From Stomorhina lunata (taxonomy: Eukaryota > Arthropoda > Insecta > Diptera > Rhiniidae): a DNA stretch of 64,000 nucleotides. Position 1 is the first letter of the stretch; every line of letters begins with the position of its first letter. The notes beneath the pieces are model-generated. The model was not told the origin of the DNA, searched no databases, and saw only the letters and a program-made list of their open reading frames with translations. The stretch spans positions 55,859,310 to 55,923,309 of the forward strand of contig OW121741.1 of NCBI GenBank assembly GCA_933228675.1, read 5' to 3'. Shown here one piece after another: positions 59,929-64,000 of the stretch. The position numbers were made by a program, and so were the translations under genes.

Positions 59929-60448
59929 AGTTATTGTTAAATTCGGTTAAGTCTCTGCGTAAACGAAGATTTTTTAGCCAATATTAAACAAAAGAAAGCG
60001 TGGATGTCAATGACCTGAGAGCAGGTTGGTTGGTTGCCCAAAATTAACAAATTATTTTACTGTTTCCTTTTTAGGGTTTACCTAAAAACTTTACCTGACC
60101 AAAAGAAACTACCTCTTGAAAATTACGACAGATTTTTGGCCTTTATTTAAAAAAATACCTCTCACTATTGTTCCAATTTCAGGTAATATATATGTATATT
60201 ATGTATTGAACAAAGATAATTTCCTTGCGCATTGCTTCAGAAGGCAGAAAAGAGGTATTTTAACATCAACGGCAAGGATAAGGGGTTTCAGCATTGTCAT
60301 TTACTAATATTTTATGCAATATATACTGATGTCTATTTGCTATTTGCTTGATTTTATAATGAAGAGATTCCTTACGCACCCAGAAGTATAAAACATAGAA
60401 CTGATGCAGGACTCTTCCACACAGTGTTTTTAAACTTTGTTTATTACC
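59929..60448. other. Unrecognised stretch before the right satellite
   Basis: About 520 bases with no recognisable coding or repeat signal. It does not match the 400 bases beside the left array, in either orientation, by eye. Confidence 0.5.
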
Positions 60449-63400
60449 TAGTTCAGTTGTAGTTCAGTTCTAGTTCAGTTATAGTTCAGTTGTAGTTCAG
60501 TTCAAGTTCAGTTTTAGTTCAGTTGTAGTTCAGTTCCAGTTCAGTTCTAGTTCAGTTCTAGTTCAGTTCTAGTTCAGTTCTAGTTCAGTTCTAGTTCAGT
60601 TCTAGTTCAGTTCTAGTTCAGTTCTAGTTCAGTTCTAGTTCAGTTCTAGTTCAGTTCTAGTTCAGTTCTAGTTCAGTTCTAGTTCAGTTCTAGTTCAGTT
60701 CTAGTTCAGTTCTAGTTCAGTTCTAGTTCAGTTCTAGTTCAGTTCTTGTTCAGTTCTAGTTCAGTTCTAGTTCAGTTCTAGTTCAGTTCTAGTTCAGTTC
60801 TAGTTCAGTTCTAGTTCAGTTCTAGTTCAGTTCTAGTTCAGTTCTAGTTCAGTTCTAGTTCAGTTCTAGTTCAGTTCTAGTTCAGTTCTAGTTCAGTTCT
60901 AGTTCAGTTCTAGTTCAGTTCTAGTTCAGTTCTAGTTCAGTTCTAGTTCAGTTCTAGTTCAGTTCTAGTTCAGTTCTAGTTCAGTTCTAGTTCAGTTCTA
61001 GTTCAGTTCTAGTTCAGTTCTAGTTCAGTTCTAGTTCAGTTCTAGTTCAGTTCTAGTTCAGTTCTAGTTCAGTTCTAGTTCAGTTCTAGTTCAGTTCTAG
61101 TTCAGTTCTAGTTCAGTTCTAGTTCAGTTCTAGTTCAGTTCTAGTTCAGTTCTAGTTCAGTTCTAGTTCAGTTCTAGTTCAGTTCTAGTTCAGTTCTAGT
61201 TCAGTTCTAGTTCAGTTCTAGTTCAGTTCTAGTTCAGTTCTAGTTCAGTTCTAGTTCAGTTCTAGTTCAGTTCTAGTTCAGTTCTAGTTCAGTTCTAGTT
61301 CAGTTCTAGTTCAGTTCTAGTTCAGTTCTAGTTCAGTTCTAGTTCAGTTCTAGTTCAGTTCTAGTTCAGTTCTAGTTCAGTTCTAGTTCAGTTCTAGTTC
61401 AGTTCTAGTTCAGTTCTAGTTCAGTTCAGTTCTAGTTCAGTTCTAGTTCAGTTCAGTTCTAGTTCAGTTCAGTTCAGTTCTAGTTCAGTTCTAGTTCAGT
61501 TCTAGTTCAGTTCTAGTTCAGTTCTAGTTCAGTTCTAGTTCAGTTCTAGTTCAGTTCTAGTTCAGTTCTAGTTCAGTTCTAGTTCAGTTCTAGTTCAGTT
61601 CTAGTTCAGTTCTAGTTCAGTTCTAGTTCAGTTCTAGTTCAGTTCTAGTTCAGTTCTAGTTCAGTTCTAGTTCAGTTCTAGTTCAGTTCTAGTTCAGTTC
61701 TAGTTCAGTTCTAGTTCAGTTCTAGTTCAGTTCTAGTTCAGTTCTAGTTCAGTTCTAGTTCAGTTCTAGTTCAGTTCTAGTTCAGTTCTAGTTCAGTTCT
61801 AGTTCAGTTCTAGTTCAGTTCTAGTTCAGTTCTAGTTCAGTTCTAGTTCAGTTCTAGTTCAGTTCTAGTTCAGTTCTAGTTCAGTTCTAGTTCAGTTCTA
61901 GTTCAGTTCTAGTTCAGTTCTAGTTCAGTTCTAGTTCAGTTCTAGTTCAGTTCTAGTTCAGTTCTAGTTCAGTTCTAGTTCAGTTCTAGTTCAGTTCTAG
62001 TTCAGTTCTAGTTCAGTTCTAGTTCAGTTCTAGTTCAGTTCTAGTTCAGTTCTAGTTCAGTTCTAGTTCAGTTCTAGTTCAGTTCTAGTTCAGTTCTAGT
62101 TCAGTTCTAGTTCAGTTCTAGTTCAGTTCTAGTTCAGTTCTAGTTCAGTTCTAGTTCAGTTCTAGTTCAGTTCTAGTTCAGTTCTAGTTCAGTTCTAGTT
62201 CAGTTCTAGTTCAGTTCTAGTTCAGTTCTAGTTCAGTTCTAGTTCAGTTCTAGTTCAGTTCTAGTTCAGTTCTAGTTCAGTTCTAGTTCAGTTCTAGTTC
62301 AGTTCTAGTTCAGTTCTAGTTCAGTTCTAGTTCAGTTCTAGTTCAGTTCTAGTTCAGTTCTAGTTCAGTTCTAGTTCAGTTCTAGTTCAGTTCTAGTTCA
62401 GTTCTAGTTCAGTTCTAGTTCAGTTCTAGTTCAGTTCTAGTTCAGTTCTAGTTCAGTTCTAGTTCAGTTCTAGTTCAGTTCTAGTTCAGTTCTAGTTCAG
62501 TTCTAGTTCAGTTCTAGTTCAGTTCTAGTTCAGTTCTAGTTCAGTTCTAGTTCAGTTCTAGTTCAGTTCTAGTTCAGTTCTAGTTCAGTTCTAGTTCAGT
62601 TCTAGTTCAGTTCTAGTTCAGTTCTAGTTCAGTTCTAGTTCAGTTCTAGTTCAGTTCTAGTTCAGTTCTAGTTCAGTTCTAGTTCAGTTCTAGTTCAGTT
62701 CTAGTTCAGTTCTAGTTCAGTTCTAGTTCAGTTCTAGTTCAGTTCTAGTTCAGTTCTAGTTCAGTTCTAGTTCAGTTCTAGTTCAGTTCTAGTTCAGTTC
62801 TAGTTCAGTTCTAGTTCAGTTCTAGTTCAGTTCTAGTTCAGTTCTAGTTCAGTTCTAGTTCAGTTCTAGTTCAGTTCTAGTTCAGTTCTAGTTCAGTTCT
62901 AGTTCAGTTCTAGTTCAGTTCTAGTTCAGTTCTAGTTCAGTTCTAGTTCAGTTCTAGTTCAGTTCTAGTTCAGTTCTAGTTCAGTTCTAGTTCAGTTCTA
63001 GTTCTAGTTCAGTTCTAGTTCAGTTCTAGTTCAGTTCTAGTTCAGTTCTAGTTCAGTTCTAGTTCAGTTCTAGTTCTAGTTCAGTTCTAGTTCAGTTCTA
63101 GTTCAGTTCTAGTTCAGTTCTAGTTCAGTTCTAGTTCAGTTCTAGTTCAGTTCTAGTTCAGTTCTAGTTCAGTTCTAGTTCAGTTCTAGTTCAGTTCTAG
63201 TTCAGTTCTAGTTCAGTTCTAGTTCAGTTCTAGTTCAGTTCTAGTTCAGTTCTAGTTCAGTTCTAGTTCAGTTCTAGTTCAGTTCTAGTTCAGTTCTAGT
63301 TCAGTTCTAGTTCAGTTCTAGTTCAGTTCTAGTTCAGTTCTAGTTCAGTTCTAGTTCAGTTCTAGTTCAGTTCTAGTTCAGTTCTAGTTCAGTTCTAGTT

Positions 63401-64000
63401 CAGTTCTAGTTCAGTTCTAGTTCAGTTCTAGTTCAGTTCTAGTTCAGTTCTAGTTCAGTTCTAGTTCAGTTCTAGTTCAGTTCTAGTTCAGTTCTAGTTC
63501 AGTTCTAGTTCAGTTCTAGTTCAGTTCTAGTTCAGTTCTAGTTCAGTTCTAGTTCAGTTCTAGTTCAGTTCTAGTTCAGTTCTAGTTCAGTTCTAGTTCA
63601 GTTCTAGTTCAGTTCTAGTTCAGTTCTAGTTCAGTTCTAGTTCAGTTCTAGTTCAGTTCTAGTTCAGTTCTAGTTCAGTTCTAGTTCAGTTCTAGTTCAG
63701 TTCTAGTTCAGTTCTAGTTCAGTTCTAGTTCAGTTCTAGTTCAGTTCTAGTTCAGTTCTAGTTCAGTTCTAGTTCAGTTCTAGTTCAGTTCTAGTTCAGT
63801 TCTAGTTCAGTTCTAGTTCAGTTCTAGTTCAGTTCTAGTTTAGTTCAGTTCTAGTTCAGTTCTAGTTCAGTTCTAGTTCAGTTCTAGTTCAGTTCTAGTT
63901 CAGTTCTAGTTCAGTTCTAGTTCAGTTCTAGTTCAGTTCTAGTTCAGTTCTAGTTCAGTTCTAGTTCAGTTCTAGTTCAGTTCTAGTTCAGTTCTAGTTC
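60449..64000. repeat. 11-bp satellite array, opposite orientation (TAGTTCAGTTC)n
   Basis: About 3.55 kb, roughly 323 monomers, the exact reverse complement of the left array unit, running past the window end. The first eight monomers are diverged: after GTTCAGTT the next base is G, C, A, G, C, T, G, C in turn. From about 60540 it is nearly pure. Extra 5-bp half-units occur near 61426-61476 and 6-bp half-units near 62999 and 63072. No RT fragment is present in the visible part. Confidence 0.97.

Noticed and set aside
60116..60307. 63-residue plus-strand frame near the right array
   Set aside because: No recognisable domain, and no promoter or splice signals near it.

Overview
The window looks like heterochromatin of an AT-rich insect genome, most likely a higher fly (Diptera). 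It has arthropod-type non-LTR, Ty3/gypsy and BEL/Pao retrotransposon pieces, a gypsy-type element primed by tRNA-Ser, and no bacterial-style genes, operons or structural RNA genes. The organism call is inference. No host gene is certain.

Layout. (1) 1-2631, minus strand: the 5' part of a CR1-superfamily non-LTR retrotransposon. ORF1 has a PHD-type finger, a coiled coil and an FP/RRM-like region, and is split by a frameshift in an A8 run. ORF2 has the endonuclease half. (2) 2632-43784: about 32 kb of an 11-bp satellite (monomer GAACTGAACTA on the plus strand). It is interrupted five times by the same 1.75-kb, 5'-truncated, poly-A-tailed CR1-type reverse transcriptase fragment, always minus strand and with the same junctions. 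This is a higher-order repeat made by one insertion followed by amplification of insert plus satellite. (3) 43785-60448: a 16.7-kb non-satellite island made of nested mobile DNA. It holds a dispersed repeat ending in a hairpin, a BEL/Pao pol fragment, and a decayed jockey-like RT gene that is split by a nearly pristine 7.8-kb Ty3/gypsy element. That element has identical-looking 1,010-bp LTRs, a tRNA-Ser primer site, gag, pol in the -1 frame with a slippery heptamer, and no env. A ~285-bp repeat sits in inverted orientation at both sides of the island, and the right copy is split by a 1.75-kb TA-flanked TIR element. (4) 60449-64000: the same 11-bp satellite, in the opposite orientation, running off the window.

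How the parts relate. Nearly everything visible is selfish or structural DNA. The satellite records its own history through marker monomers (a 6-bp half-unit, GAATTA, GAGCT, GAAGTA, AAAC variants) that recur in order beside the RT fragments. One site (26583-26604) resembles the pre-insertion sequence without the RT fragment. The terminal 11 bp of the left CR1 element next to the array match a satellite monomer at 10 of 11 positions. This suggests, but does not prove, that the satellite grew from the 5' end of a retrotransposon. The gypsy element is the youngest insertion in the island, because its LTRs look identical and its target duplication is intact.
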